Assembly: GCA_023252015.1 (NCBI GenBank)
Contig: JAHEXS010000006.1
Location: 1 to 21,383, forward strand
Direction of reading: 5' to 3'
From: Candidatus Nitrosotenuis sp.
GTDB lineage: Archaea > Thermoproteota > Nitrososphaeria > Nitrososphaerales > Nitrosopumilaceae
DNA length: 21,383 nucleotides
Numbering within the stretch: position 1 is the first letter of the stretch; every line of letters begins with the position of its first letter. A model generated the notes under the pieces. That model had not been told where the DNA came from, did no database searches, and saw only the letters and a list, made by a program, of their open reading frames with translations. The translations under genes were made by a program, and so were the position numbers. Below are positions 14,231-21,360 of this stretch, one piece after another.

Positions 14231-14653
14231 TTATGCGTATTTGCCTTTAAGCGATGACTTTGCGCCGCACGCCTCACATACGAGGAATGTTATTCTGTTT
14301 TCCTTTTCTATTTTGGTGTCAGGGCTCTTGCAGGTTGGGCATTCAAGATAGTCCTTTACGTAAATTTGAAACAAGTTTACAAAGTCATGCGGATCACGCC
14401 TTCCAACAAAGATTGCCTTTTCTCCGCTTCTTTCGGCAGGTGTCGCAAACTCTTTTGACAAATATTGCAGGAACTTGTCGGGGTCGCGTCGCAGTATCTT
14501 TGGAAAGTCCAAGAAATTTCGCAGAATTGTTCGCTGTCCTTCCCATATGACATCAGGTGATGGAAGCTCAAATCTCTCGTTGCCGTCGGATTTTTTTTCA
14601 GATACTTTATCCTGAATTCTCTTTAGGAGTTTTTCATAGTCGGATTTTGTCAA
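14231..14653 (-). CDS. eif2B: Translation initiation factor aIF2 beta subunit
   Basis: A 140-aa subunit of the aIF2 heterotrimer that brings initiator Met-tRNA to the ribosome. The N-terminal helix is followed by the core domain (RTILRNFLDFPKILRRDPDK, then FLQYLSKEFATPAE and KAIFVGRRDPHDFVNLFQIY). The C-terminal zinc ribbon has C105/C108 and C126/C129 (LECPTCKSPDT and LVCEACGAKSSLKGK). The length and order are normal for the archaeal subunit. The start is TTG (14651-14653), supported by a TATA-like CATATAGG about 26 nt upstream, so it is probably leaderless. DUF424 follows without a gap. The assignment is secure; the gene symbol follows common archaeal usage. Confidence 0.96.
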   Translation of the reverse strand: MTKSDYEKLLKRIQDKVSEKKSDGNERFELPSPDVIWEGQRTILRNFLDFPKILRRDPDKFLQYLSKEFATPAERSGEKAIFVGRRDPHDFVNLFQIYVKDYLECPTCKSPDTKIEKENRITFLVCEACGAKSSLKGKYA

Positions 14654-14674
14654 TGTTTCAGTATGAGGAAACTG

Positions 14675-14684
14675 CCTATATGAG
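14675..14684 (-). promoter_or_regulatory. TATA-like box for aIF2-beta
   Basis: On the minus strand this reads CTCATATAGG, centred about 26 nt before the TTG at 14653, in the 66-base gap after the DUF5679-type gene. Confidence 0.5.
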
Positions 14685-14719
14685 TTTAGTTAAAAAGGAG
14701 GATGTGGTATTTTGCTTTT

Positions 14720-14866
14720 CTATTCCATCTTACCGATTCGAAAAACGTTAGTTCCACATTTTGGACAAGTGCCTTTTACAGCTGGTCGTCCGTTCTTGAG
14801 CTTTGTTTCTTTTGGATTTTTTATGTCTCTTTTTGCTCTACATTTGACACAGTAAGCTTGAACCAT
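14720..14866 (-). CDS. 48-aa zinc-ribbon protein (DUF5679-like)
   Basis: A very short gene found by reading the minus strand: MVQAYCVKCRAKRDIKNPKE, then TKLKNGRPAVKGTCPKCGTN, then VFRIGKME and a TAG. C6/C9 and C34/C37 make two C-x2-C pairs 24 residues apart, a complete zinc ribbon. The AYCVKCRAKRDI start and the GRPAVKGTCPKCGT block match the small DUF5679 proteins, which resemble the zinc ribbons at the end of bacterial and archaeal topoisomerase I. They may bind nucleic acid. A TATA-like CCTAAATA (14891-14898) lies about 28 nt before the ATG. It lies upstream of aIF2-beta, but that gene has its own promoter in the 66-base gap, so it may be a separate unit. Confidence 0.85.
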   Translation of the reverse strand: MVQAYCVKCRAKRDIKNPKETKLKNGRPAVKGTCPKCGTNVFRIGKME

Positions 14867-14890
14867 TGTGAACAAACTAGGATGTGCGTG

Positions 14891-14898
14891 TATTTAGG
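14891..14898 (-). promoter_or_regulatory. TATA-like box for the 48-aa zinc-ribbon gene
   Basis: On the minus strand this reads CCTAAATA, centred about 28 nt before the ATG at 14866. The rest of the 231-base gap (14867-15097) holds a second A/T-rich patch at 14967-14978, a 27-codon reading frame listed separately, and the promoter of the 15098 gene. Confidence 0.45.
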
Positions 14899-14989
14899 AG
14901 GAGGCTGTAAAAATTATTTAACTAACGATTAGACGAGTCTAAATTTATTTTCCGCCAAAGTTTCACTTATTATATAGTAGTGTGATATT

Positions 14990-15073
14990 TTGGGCAAATT
15001 ACGGGATCAGGATCGTAAAAAAACACCCAGAACACAAAAACGCGTCTTTTTGAGAGAGGCAATTACAATATAA
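14990..15073 (+). CDS. Possible 27-aa basic microprotein, doubtful
   Basis: A TTG-started reading frame gives MGKLRDQDRKKTPRTQKRVF and ends LREAITI, a strongly basic peptide. A TATATAG stretch lies only about 17 nt before the TTG, closer than the usual 25-28, so a leaderless start does not fit well. Its stop runs into the TATA element of the next gene. It could be a microprotein, the product of a small RNA, or chance. I recognise no family and give it low weight. Confidence 0.2.
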   Translation: MGKLRDQDRKKTPRTQKRVFLREAITI

Positions 15074-15076
15074 ATA
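15067..15076 (+). promoter_or_regulatory. TATA box for the 15098 gene
   Basis: AATATAAATA is centred about 27 nt before the TTG start at 15098, consistent with a leaderless transcript. Confidence 0.55.
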
Positions 15077-15097
15077 ACATTTTTCAACTAAATCGAG

Positions 15098-15592
15098 TTG
15101 AAACAGAAAAAAGGTCTCATCATAACGGTGATAATACTTGCCGCAATTACGGTAGGCAGTTTTACAATTTGGGTAATGCCGCAAGGAACCCAGGCAAAAT
15201 TTGTAGTATCGGATGCAAAAGAAAACTTGGACGGAATCATAGACCAGCAAAAGACAGTCGCAGACTCGACGTCGGAGGAATTTGCAAAAATGACAAACGT
15301 TCAGATTACACCTGACAACTACATCAACATTGCGCAGATTTCATCGTCGCAGGTAAACTCGTTCATAATCACCATTGTCCAAAGCGACATTCCAGAAGAA
15401 TGGCGCGAGAGTTATTCAGCGTACACTAGTTACTTGCGGGCCTACAACTCGTACATTCAGGAGACAATAGTTGTGGCAAACAAGCTAAAGGAAAACCCCG
15501 GAGTAGACATTACAGAAGACAAGATAAAGATTGCAACCATGCTAAACGACGCAAACTCGATGATAGACGTCTCACAGAAAGCAAGGCCATAA
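15098..15592 (+). CDS. Membrane-anchored hypothetical protein
   Basis: A 164-aa protein with a short basic start (MKQKKG), one transmembrane segment at about 7-27 (LIITVIILAAITVGSFTIWV), and an extracytoplasmic part of about 135 residues that looks mostly helical (SAYTSYLRAYNSYIQETIVV, KDKIKIATMLNDANSMI-like stretches). There is no Cys and no catalytic motif I can identify. The start is TTG, chosen from the TATA spacing. DUF373 begins 78 nt downstream, with its own A/T-rich promoter region, so co-transcription is uncertain. The gap between them holds T-rich runs that could act as a terminator. I do not recognise a family. It resembles the many small anchored proteins of this lineage. Confidence 0.72.
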   Translation: MKQKKGLIITVIILAAITVGSFTIWVMPQGTQAKFVVSDAKENLDGIIDQQKTVADSTSEEFAKMTNVQITPDNYINIAQISSSQVNSFIITIVQSDIPEEWRESYSAYTSYLRAYNSYIQETIVVANKLKENPGVDITEDKIKIATMLNDANSMIDVSQKARP

Positions 15593-15670
15593 TCTACGGC
15601 TGGATTCCTATTTCTAATATTTTCAATGGTTGGAAATGGTTAATAGGCAATTTCATATCAAATACTAACA

Positions 15671-16825
15671 TTGTCCCTAAAAGATAGCAAGCTGGAAAAA
15701 AATCTTGAAAACCTCACAGCTAGTAGATTGCTAGTCATTTGTGTAGACAGGGACGATGACGTTGGAGAAAAGGCTGGCGTTGCCACTCCAGTAGTTGGAA
15801 GAAACGCGTGCATCGAGGCCGCTCAAAAGCTTGCCCTGGAAGATCCGGAAGACGCGGACGCAAACTCGATTTTCTATGCAATAAAAACATACGAAGACTT
15901 GGCAAGAAAAGGATACCAGGCAGAAGTCATAGTGGTTGCAGGGGTTGGAGACAGGGGAGTAGAGGCAGACGAAAAAATTGTCCGCGAGGTAAAATCAGTC
16001 CTTGAAAAATTTTCTGCAAACGGCGCAGTCATAGTGTCAGATGGCGAGGATGACGAATCAGTAATTCCAATCATACAAAATGTAATTCCAATTGTTTCAG
16101 TGCAGCGCGTTGTGATGAAGGTCAGCAGGAGCGTCGAGTACTCCTATGCAGTCCTTGGAAAATATCTAAAGATGATTGCTTATGATTCCAAGTATTCAAA
16201 ATTCTTTTTGGGAGTACCGGGAATTCTTTTATTGATTGGAGGAATCGGAACAATATTTGGTTACACTCAGCAAATCTTTGCTGTTCTGATTAGCATTTTG
16301 GGCGGAGCATTTTTGATAAGAGCATTTGATGTAGACAGGGCATGGTCCTCATGGGCAAAGCCTACGCCGGCAGGACTCATCAGGGCGTTCACAGTAGTAG
16401 CTGGCATAATAATTATTCTGGCATCTGTCCTGTCTGGATTTTCTACGATTCACACAAACATACTTGATCCAAAGATCCTAGGTTCCGGCATTCCAAACAT
16501 AATTGCGGACAAGGCAACGCTTGGCCAGTTCATTGCAGGAGCATTGCCGTTTTTGTGGATGGGAATAGGTTCAATATTTGGAGGGATTCTGCTGAGCAAC
16601 TGGCTCAAGGGAAGCCTCAGGCAAATAACGGACGTTCTAAGGCTGATTGTTCTGATATCGCTATACCCTACAATATACCAGTTCACGAATCTTTTGGTAT
16701 TTGATCAGAGCTCGTTTACCTTGATTCCGCCATTCCTTGCAGGCCTAGCAATAACGCTGATATCTGCCACGTTCTTGTTCCGCAAGTACAGGAAAAAGAA
16801 GGGTGGCGAAGTACTAACAGAATAA
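15671..16825 (+). CDS. DUF373 family membrane protein
   Basis: A 384-aa protein of the archaeal DUF373 family. The cytosolic N-terminal half (about 1-170) has RLLVICVDRDDDVGEKAGVA, then TPVVGRNACIEAAQKLALED, DADANSIFYAI, VIVVAGVGDRGVEADEKIV and VIVSDGEDDESVIPII. These acidic, nucleotide-fold-like blocks are the family's hallmark. The C-terminal half has about six transmembrane segments starting near residue 178 (FFLGVPGILLLIGGIGTIFG) and a basic end (FRKYRKKKGGE). Its function is unknown. The Asp-rich VDRDDD and SDGEDD motifs suggest metal or phosphate binding, which is my inference. The start is TTG at 15671 (MSLKDSKLE), with a TATA-like GTTAATAGG about 28 nt before it. Confidence 0.88.
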   Translation: MSLKDSKLEKNLENLTASRLLVICVDRDDDVGEKAGVATPVVGRNACIEAAQKLALEDPEDADANSIFYAIKTYEDLARKGYQAEVIVVAGVGDRGVEADEKIVREVKSVLEKFSANGAVIVSDGEDDESVIPIIQNVIPIVSVQRVVMKVSRSVEYSYAVLGKYLKMIAYDSKYSKFFLGVPGILLLIGGIGTIFGYTQQIFAVLISILGGAFLIRAFDVDRAWSSWAKPTPAGLIRAFTVVAGIIIILASVLSGFSTIHTNILDPKILGSGIPNIIADKATLGQFIAGALPFLWMGIGSIFGGILLSNWLKGSLRQITDVLRLIVLISLYPTIYQFTNLLVFDQSSFTLIPPFLAGLAITLISATFLFRKYRKKKGGEVLTE

Positions 16826-16886
16826 GCTGCAGAAAAGTTTAGCACAGTCCGGCAAACCATCTAAATATTGCTGGCAGTACCTTCGT

Positions 16887-17690
16887 TTGATCCAAAAGAT
16901 GAATGGGATAAAAGAAACAACACTTTACCTATCTGGCTTTTACAAGTTATACGCACGTAGACTAGAAAGCGAAATCAAAAAGGACGCAATCCCAAACCAC
17001 ATAGCGGTCATTCTTGACGGAAATCGAAGATGGGCAAAAAAGGCACTCGCCGCATCGGAAAAAGGCCATACACGGGGAGCAGATGCCGTTGAAAATCTTT
17101 TGGACTGGTGCGAAGAACTTGACATCAAGATAATCACGCTCTATGTTCTATCCACTGAAAACCTGGAAAGAAAGGACAATGAGCTTGAGTACTTGTTTCA
17201 GCTAATACACCAAAGACTTGAAAAATTATACAGTGATCCTCGAATCCACAAAAACAAAATGCGGGTAAAGGCAATCGGCAGAACCGAACTACTTCCAGGA
17301 TTCATCAACGATGTGCTGAAAAGACTGGATGATGCAACCAAAGACTATGACAGGCATTACCTGAACATAGCTATCGCATATGGTGGACAAAACGAATTGG
17401 TAGATGCGATAAAAAAGATAGGGACAAAAATCAAGCAAGGAGAACTGGAAATTAATAATATCGATAAAAATGTAATAGAATCAAATCTCTATACTGCGCA
17501 CCTTCCCCAATCTGCGCCGGATCTGATACTTAGGACGTCAGGCGAGCAACGACTCAGCGGGTTTTTGCTGTGGCAAAGCGCATACAGCGAATTGATATTT
17601 TTAGATATTTTGTGGCCGGAATTTAGAAAGATTGATCTGATGAGGGCCATTCGAATTTTTCAAAAAAGAAACAGGAGAACAGGGAGATAA
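16887..17690 (+). CDS. uppS: Cis-prenyl (undecaprenyl-type) diphosphate synthase
   Basis: A 267-aa cis-prenyltransferase that extends an allylic diphosphate with isopentenyl diphosphate to make the lipid carrier for glycan and glycoprotein assembly. HIAVILDGNRRWAKK carries the catalytic Asp (D44) and the Arg pair. STENLERKDNE is the conserved S-x-EN region, and LILRTSGEQRLSGFLLWQ (from about 213) with AYSEL closes the active site. Most family members have RLSNFLLWQ, so the Gly is a small change. In archaea the product is usually a dolichol-like chain; the length cannot be read from the sequence. The start is uncertain: TTG 16887, or ATG 16899, which gives MNGIKETT. The TATA-like stretch at about 16859-16868 fits either. 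The Nudix gene follows by 6 nt. Confidence 0.94.
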   Translation: MIQKMNGIKETTLYLSGFYKLYARRLESEIKKDAIPNHIAVILDGNRRWAKKALAASEKGHTRGADAVENLLDWCEELDIKIITLYVLSTENLERKDNELEYLFQLIHQRLEKLYSDPRIHKNKMRVKAIGRTELLPGFINDVLKRLDDATKDYDRHYLNIAIAYGGQNELVDAIKKIGTKIKQGELEINNIDKNVIESNLYTAHLPQSAPDLILRTSGEQRLSGFLLWQSAYSELIFLDILWPEFRKIDLMRAIRIFQKRNRRTGR

Positions 17691-17696
17691 AAAACG

Positions 17697-18110
17697 ATGT
17701 TTGACGAAAGATCTGCAGGGATTGTGCTTTTCAGGGAAGAATCTGGTAAAAAGATGTTCTTGCTGCTTCATTATCCTTCAGGCCACTGGGACTTTATCAA
17801 GGGGAGAATAGAAAAAAACGAGTCACTCAAACAGGCAGCACTCAGAGAGGCAATGGAGGAAACTGGCATAACGGACATTGAGTTTATCGACGGATTTGAG
17901 GAAAAAATACAGTACGGTTATCAGTTTAGTGGAAAGGCCGTAAGAAAGGAAGTCGTATTCTTTTTGGCAAAGACGAACACCAAAGGCGTCAAAATTTCAC
18001 ACGAGCATTTGAATTACATCTGGCTTGAGTTCGATGAGGCGCTGCAGAAAACAACATACCAAAACGCAAAGAACCTTTTGATGAAATCAAAAAGCCTAGT
18101 ATTTAGCTAA
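17697..18110 (+). CDS. Nudix hydrolase (Ap4A-hydrolase-like)
   Basis: A 137-aa protein with a perfect Nudix box at 36-58: G36, E42, R50, E51, E54, E55 and G57 (spacing G-x5-E-x7-RE-x2-EE-x-G). The segment before it (SAGIVLFREESGKKMFLLLH, then YPSGHWDFIKGRIE) and the late YQNAKNLL resemble the bis(5'-nucleosyl)-tetraphosphatase branch, which cleaves Ap4A. The exact substrate cannot be proven from this. The ATG is 6 nt after the uppS stop, so they share a transcript. A housekeeping or phosphate-recycling link with prenyl diphosphate metabolism is possible, but only inferred from proximity. The 3' end overlaps the convergent pyrF by 15 nt. Confidence 0.9.
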   Translation: MFDERSAGIVLFREESGKKMFLLLHYPSGHWDFIKGRIEKNESLKQAALREAMEETGITDIEFIDGFEEKIQYGYQFSGKAVRKEVVFFLAKTNTKGVKISHEHLNYIWLEFDEALQKTTYQNAKNLLMKSKSLVFS

Positions 18111-18836
18111 ATCAAACAAGGACTTGGCAGTTTCCTTTGGATTTTTTGAGTTCAGTATGGTTCTTCCAACTATAAGATAGTCCGAGCCAGATTGGATTGT
18201 CTTTTGTATGTCTCCCCCCTGGGTACCTATCCCCGGAGAATAGATGTTTACTTTGCCCTTGCTTTTTTTCTTGCAGAATTTTACTATATCTGGAAATGTC
18301 GCACCGACAATGATTCCGTCTGCACCAAGAGACGTTGCCCATTCCAAAAACAAGTGATACAGAATTGTCTTTTTTGATTTTAGTTGGACTTGGAGCTCGT
18401 ATGTCAGCTGCGCCTCGGGTGAGCTCATGTGACACAGTGAGATGACGCCGTTTTGATTTTTGTGAGCATATGTGATTAGCTTTTCTAGATTTCCAGGTCC
18501 CATCATCGGGTTTACTATTACTGCATCAAATCCCAGATTCCAAAGCGTTTGCGCAGTTACGTCGTTTGTGTTTCCAATGTCATTTAGCTTGATGTCTGCA
18601 ATTGTCTGCAGGTTGTGATCATGTGCTATTTTGTTAATCCGCGTGATCTGTTTTTGGCCAAGTGGCAGCAAGAGATGAAAGTTGAACTTTATTGCACAAA
18701 GATACGGACTGAGTGTCTTGATGTTTTGAATGGTCCTGGATTCTATATCGGCAGTGTTGCTTTCATAGTCATTTGCAAGAATTAGGGGGCTTTTGTCAGA
18801 AGAGATTTTTTTGATCCTATTCTGGAAGCTAGCCAT
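18096..18836 (-). CDS. pyrF: Orotidine 5'-phosphate decarboxylase
   Basis: A 246-aa TIM-barrel enzyme that converts OMP to UMP, the last step of UMP synthesis. The catalytic tetrad region is clear: AIKFNF holds K50, and DIKLNDIGNT (81-90) holds D81, K83 and D86. The phosphate-binding end has SPGIGTQGG and YLIVGRTIL with R225. The first strand reads ILANDYES where many members have LALD, a mild departure. The length is close to that of archaeal and bacterial enzymes. The ATG (18834-18836) lies inside the last 8 bases of the 221-aa gene, so the two are coupled. The Ser and His content (LCHMSSPEAQLTY) is normal for the flexible loop. The assignment is secure. Confidence 0.94.
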   Translation of the reverse strand: MASFQNRIKKISSDKSPLILANDYESNTADIESRTIQNIKTLSPYLCAIKFNFHLLLPLGQKQITRINKIAHDHNLQTIADIKLNDIGNTNDVTAQTLWNLGFDAVIVNPMMGPGNLEKLITYAHKNQNGVISLCHMSSPEAQLTYELQVQLKSKKTILYHLFLEWATSLGADGIIVGATFPDIVKFCKKKSKGKVNIYSPGIGTQGGDIQKTIQSGSDYLIVGRTILNSKNPKETAKSLFDLAKY

Positions 18837-19494
18837 AGTTAATTATCGGATGTGTCTCTTGGAGCTTTATTATCTTGATATACGAATAGCCGTGTTCGTT
18901 TAGGTTGTCAGTAAATACGGGAACATTGCCGTTATGCATCGCATATTTGAGGAACGGCTGCTTTGGTTCAGAGTCAAGCGCAAAATGGCAAAAGTATGAC
19001 GGCCCATCCTCGTTAAAGTTCATGAAGACACCTAGCAGCCACTTGTCATTGTGCGGGAATGCAAAAAGTGGAAACGGTGCCTCTTCGTAGCCATAGCTTA
19101 GCTTTGCAAGGCTTGCAAGGTCTTCTAGTTCCAATAATTCGTACTTGTCATGCTCGGCGTCAAGTATCGGTTTTAGCGATGCAGGCAGGGACTTTATTTT
19201 TACTATTGGTGAGTAAATTTTTGTAGACTCGGATATCGAGTCAACTACGCCTGCTTCTTCCTTTCCGTTCTTGAATCCATACGAAAGATAGTGGCCAAGC
19301 TTGTCTGCGTGAACGTAGTAGATTATCGGGCGCTCCTTTAACAAGTCCATTTGGATCGAGAGTATTTTTTTGCCATAATAATCGTGAAGAAATGATATGC
19401 GTGGTGTTCGCTCAAGGGCGCACACGAGGCGTGAAAATTCTAGCTGTGATGCAAGCTGAACATAATTTGGGGATTTTGGTTTTTCCACAGACAT
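18829..19494 (-). CDS. 221-aa hypothetical protein between purA and pyrF
   Basis: I do not recognise this protein. It is 221 aa, soluble, with no signal peptide or membrane segment. It has an N-terminal helical part (SPNYVQLASQLEFSRLVCAL), a central strand-rich part (KILSIQMDLLKERPIIYYVH, HYLSYGFKNGKEEAGVVDSI) and a C-terminal aromatic-rich beta region (FPLFAFPHNDKWLLGVFMNF, YFCHFALDSE). Its end overlaps the pyrF start by 8 nt, and it begins 42 nt after the purA stop, so it probably shares a transcript with nucleotide-synthesis genes. That suggests, but does not show, a link to them. A TATA-like CTTTAATTTG at about 19512-19521 (minus) could give it its own start. Confidence 0.75.
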   Translation of the reverse strand: MSVEKPKSPNYVQLASQLEFSRLVCALERTPRISFLHDYYGKKILSIQMDLLKERPIIYYVHADKLGHYLSYGFKNGKEEAGVVDSISESTKIYSPIVKIKSLPASLKPILDAEHDKYELLELEDLASLAKLSYGYEEAPFPLFAFPHNDKWLLGVFMNFNEDGPSYFCHFALDSEPKQPFLKYAMHNGNVPVFTDNLNEHGYSYIKIIKLQETHPIINYG

Positions 19495-19536
19495 AATAAA
19501 GTAATTGACAAATTAAAGCTTGGCAAAAATTTTGAG

Positions 19537-20538
19537 CTACACGCGCATGTCGATGATATCATCAACACCCGCACCCGTACCAATCAGCAGGACAGGCACG
19601 TTTACCGCGTCCTCGATTTTTGTTATGAATGATTTTGCCGCGTCGCTTAGCTTGTCAAATGACTGCATGTGTGCGCATTCTGGAAATAAAATGTCTAGTT
19701 TTGTCAGGGCAATCTGCGTTGCGCTGTTCAGCAGTATCGCTCTTTTTGCGAGGCTGAAATTAAATTCGGCCGCACGTCTCTGTCTACCGGTTACGGTTCC
19801 TACTTCGGACCATCCCCTTGAGGCAGTTTCCTCTGGAGAAAGCTCGCCTTCCATTACTCCCGTTCCCACGCGCGTTACGTACGATTTGAAGACAACCATC
19901 ACATCATCTACGTTTTTTGGCCCAAGGCCAATGTCTGCGCATATTCCAGAGGCAGTGACGTCCTTTGATGTTACAAACGGATAGGTTCCATGCCATAGCG
20001 AAAGAAACGTCCCTTGAGTTCCCTCAACTAGAACGGCTTCGTCTTTTTCCAGTGCGGAATTAATCTCGCCTGGAACATCTATCAGGTATTGTTTTAGGGA
20101 ATCAATCTCTTTTGCCATCTTTAGCGTCCTCATTGCCCTGTCTGCATTTGCAGGACCAGTCCCAGAGCCAGTGCTTCCAATTTTTTCTTTTAGCATTCCG
20201 CCAGAATCTGCCTGCAGGTGACTTTGTTCTATTATGCCGCAGTTAAAATCAACAAATGTTCTGTCAGATACGTTAAACTCTGAAATTTCTTTGTGGAGCA
20301 CATCCGGGTTTACAACTACTCCAGGTCCAACCATTAGTCGCGCCTTTTTGTTTAGAAATCCACTTGGCAGCATTCGGACCTTGTATTTTTTGTTCCCATC
20401 CTCGATGGTGTGTCCGGCGTTTGGGCCTGCTCCGCCCCTCACCACTATTGTCGGATTGTCCTTTTGTGCAAGGTATGAAATGATTTTTCCTTTACCCTCA
20501 TCTCCAAAAAATCCACCAACCACAACTGTCGAAGGCAT
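19537..20538 (-). CDS. purA: Adenylosuccinate synthetase (short archaeal type)
   Basis: Joins IMP and aspartate using GTP to make adenylosuccinate, the first step from IMP to AMP. Motifs: VVVGGFFGDEGKGKIISYLA with the catalytic Asp in GDEGKGK (most members have GGQWGDEGKGK, so FF replaces QW), GGAGPNAGHTI with the catalytic His, GSTGSGTGPANADR, LVEGTQGTFLSLWHGTYPFV, the switch loop TSKDVTASG, and GTVTGRQRRAAEF. I use ATG 20538, giving 333 aa. This is the natural N-terminus (MPSTVVVGG) and lies about 27 nt after a TATA element at 20561-20570. A TTG at 20550 would add four residues but sits too close to that box. The length matches the short archaeal form rather than the bacterial one of about 430 aa. 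Pairs functionally with apt as the other AMP route in this window. Confidence 0.95.
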   Translation of the reverse strand: MPSTVVVGGFFGDEGKGKIISYLAQKDNPTIVVRGGAGPNAGHTIEDGNKKYKVRMLPSGFLNKKARLMVGPGVVVNPDVLHKEISEFNVSDRTFVDFNCGIIEQSHLQADSGGMLKEKIGSTGSGTGPANADRAMRTLKMAKEIDSLKQYLIDVPGEINSALEKDEAVLVEGTQGTFLSLWHGTYPFVTSKDVTASGICADIGLGPKNVDDVMVVFKSYVTRVGTGVMEGELSPEETASRGWSEVGTVTGRQRRAAEFNFSLAKRAILLNSATQIALTKLDILFPECAHMQSFDKLSDAAKSFITKIEDAVNVPVLLIGTGAGVDDIIDMRV

Positions 20539-20560
20539 GTGTTGGCTCAACGTTTTGACT

Positions 20561-20602
20561 TATTTAAGCTAATTATTGGGAATCGTCTAATACAATTTTA
20601 AT
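20561..20602. promoter_or_regulatory. Divergent promoters for purA and the 20624 gene
   Basis: AGCTTAAATA (20561-20570, minus) is about 27 nt before the purA ATG at 20538. CAATTTTAAT (20593-20602, plus) is about 26 nt before the GTG at 20624. The 85 bases between the two starts therefore hold both TATA-like elements, consistent with two leaderless transcripts. Confidence 0.5.
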
Positions 20603-20623
20603 GTCCCAGATCTAATCCATGAC

Positions 20624-21085
20624 GTGTCAGAACCAAACTATGCTGGAAACATCATAGTCAATTTAGCTAGCCTTCCAGATTTTCTCCGAAAACCTATCCT
20701 CAAAAAAAGAATGGAGGAATTCTTTACAATGAATCTTCCAGAAAAACAGGAAATAATAAACAACGCACTAGAGGCTGGGCCGACAATCCCTTTTCCAAAC
20801 TTTTCAAAACTATTTGCCACGTGGCTTGACATACTGGCCACCATATCCGAAGAAAAAAGGACCATAATGTTTGCAACCTATATTTCAGAGATTACAAAAA
20901 ATCCCCAAAAACTAGTACCGTTCAACTTGGATGGAATCTTGGAGATTTTCCTATCGCTGGAAAAACCAAAGCAGGATGCCATATCAGATACAATCAGGAA
21001 CATAGTTCTCAAGATATCAGACGAGGACAAAAAGAGACTGTTCCTAGTAATGCCGCAAAGCGCAAAGGCGCGTCTTGGAATCTAG
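20624..21085 (+). CDS. Helical hypothetical protein, 153 aa
   Basis: I do not recognise this protein. It is 153 aa, soluble, predicted almost entirely helical, and built of short amphipathic helices that look loosely repeated (FLRKPILKKRMEEFFTMNLP, EKQEIINNALEAG, FATWLDILATISEEKRTIMF, EIFLSLEKPKQDAISDTIRN, ISDEDKKRLFLVMPQSAKAR). The recurring pattern of a Pro-initiated helix and charged turn suggests a small helical-repeat scaffold. There is no Cys and no catalytic motif. The start is GTG at 20624, supported by a TATA-like element 26 nt upstream. Its TAG stop (21083-21085) lies in a CTAG shared with the convergent YggX-like gene. Confidence 0.72.
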   Translation: MSEPNYAGNIIVNLASLPDFLRKPILKKRMEEFFTMNLPEKQEIINNALEAGPTIPFPNFSKLFATWLDILATISEEKRTIMFATYISEITKNPQKLVPFNLDGILEIFLSLEKPKQDAISDTIRNIVLKISDEDKKRLFLVMPQSAKARLGI

Positions 21086-21360
21086 ACCTGAGGCTTGTCA
21101 GGCTTGCGGTTGTCCTCATTTGCAAAGTCAATTACATCGCCTTGCGGGGACAGCACGCCTGCAAAGATTTTTTCGTTCTTTTTTAGCAGTTTTCTGTGAT
21201 CTGGAAGAGACATGTCCAATCGCAGTTCATTCATTACCATGATTCGGTATTCCTTCCATTCCTTCCAGCACTTTTCACAGCACGGATAAGTGGCAGCTGT
21301 CGGCTCTAGCTGAACAGAGTCAGGAATTTCGGATTTGCATTTTGTGCATGTTCTTGCCAT
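21082..21360 (-). CDS. YggX-like Fe(2+)-trafficking family protein with N-terminal cysteine motif
   Basis: A 92-aa protein. The central block WKEWKEYRIMVMNELRLDMS, continuing LPDHRKLLKKNEKIFAGVL, matches the YggX/oxidative-damage-protection family, whose core reads W-x2-W-x3-Q-x-ML-x-NE-x-RL with a following ME-x-FF. In front of it, instead of the usual YggX start, are C5/C8 (MARTCTKCKSEIP) and CCEKC further on, five cysteines that could form a zinc or iron site. YggX proteins are linked to iron handling and protection of FeS clusters; the extra cysteines may change the metal bound. The start ATG is 23 nt from the window end, so any promoter lies mostly outside. The family call is good; the function is inferred. 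Confidence 0.75.
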   Translation of the reverse strand: MARTCTKCKSEIPDSVQLEPTAATYPCCEKCWKEWKEYRIMVMNELRLDMSLPDHRKLLKKNEKIFAGVLSPQGDVIDFANEDNRKPDKPQV

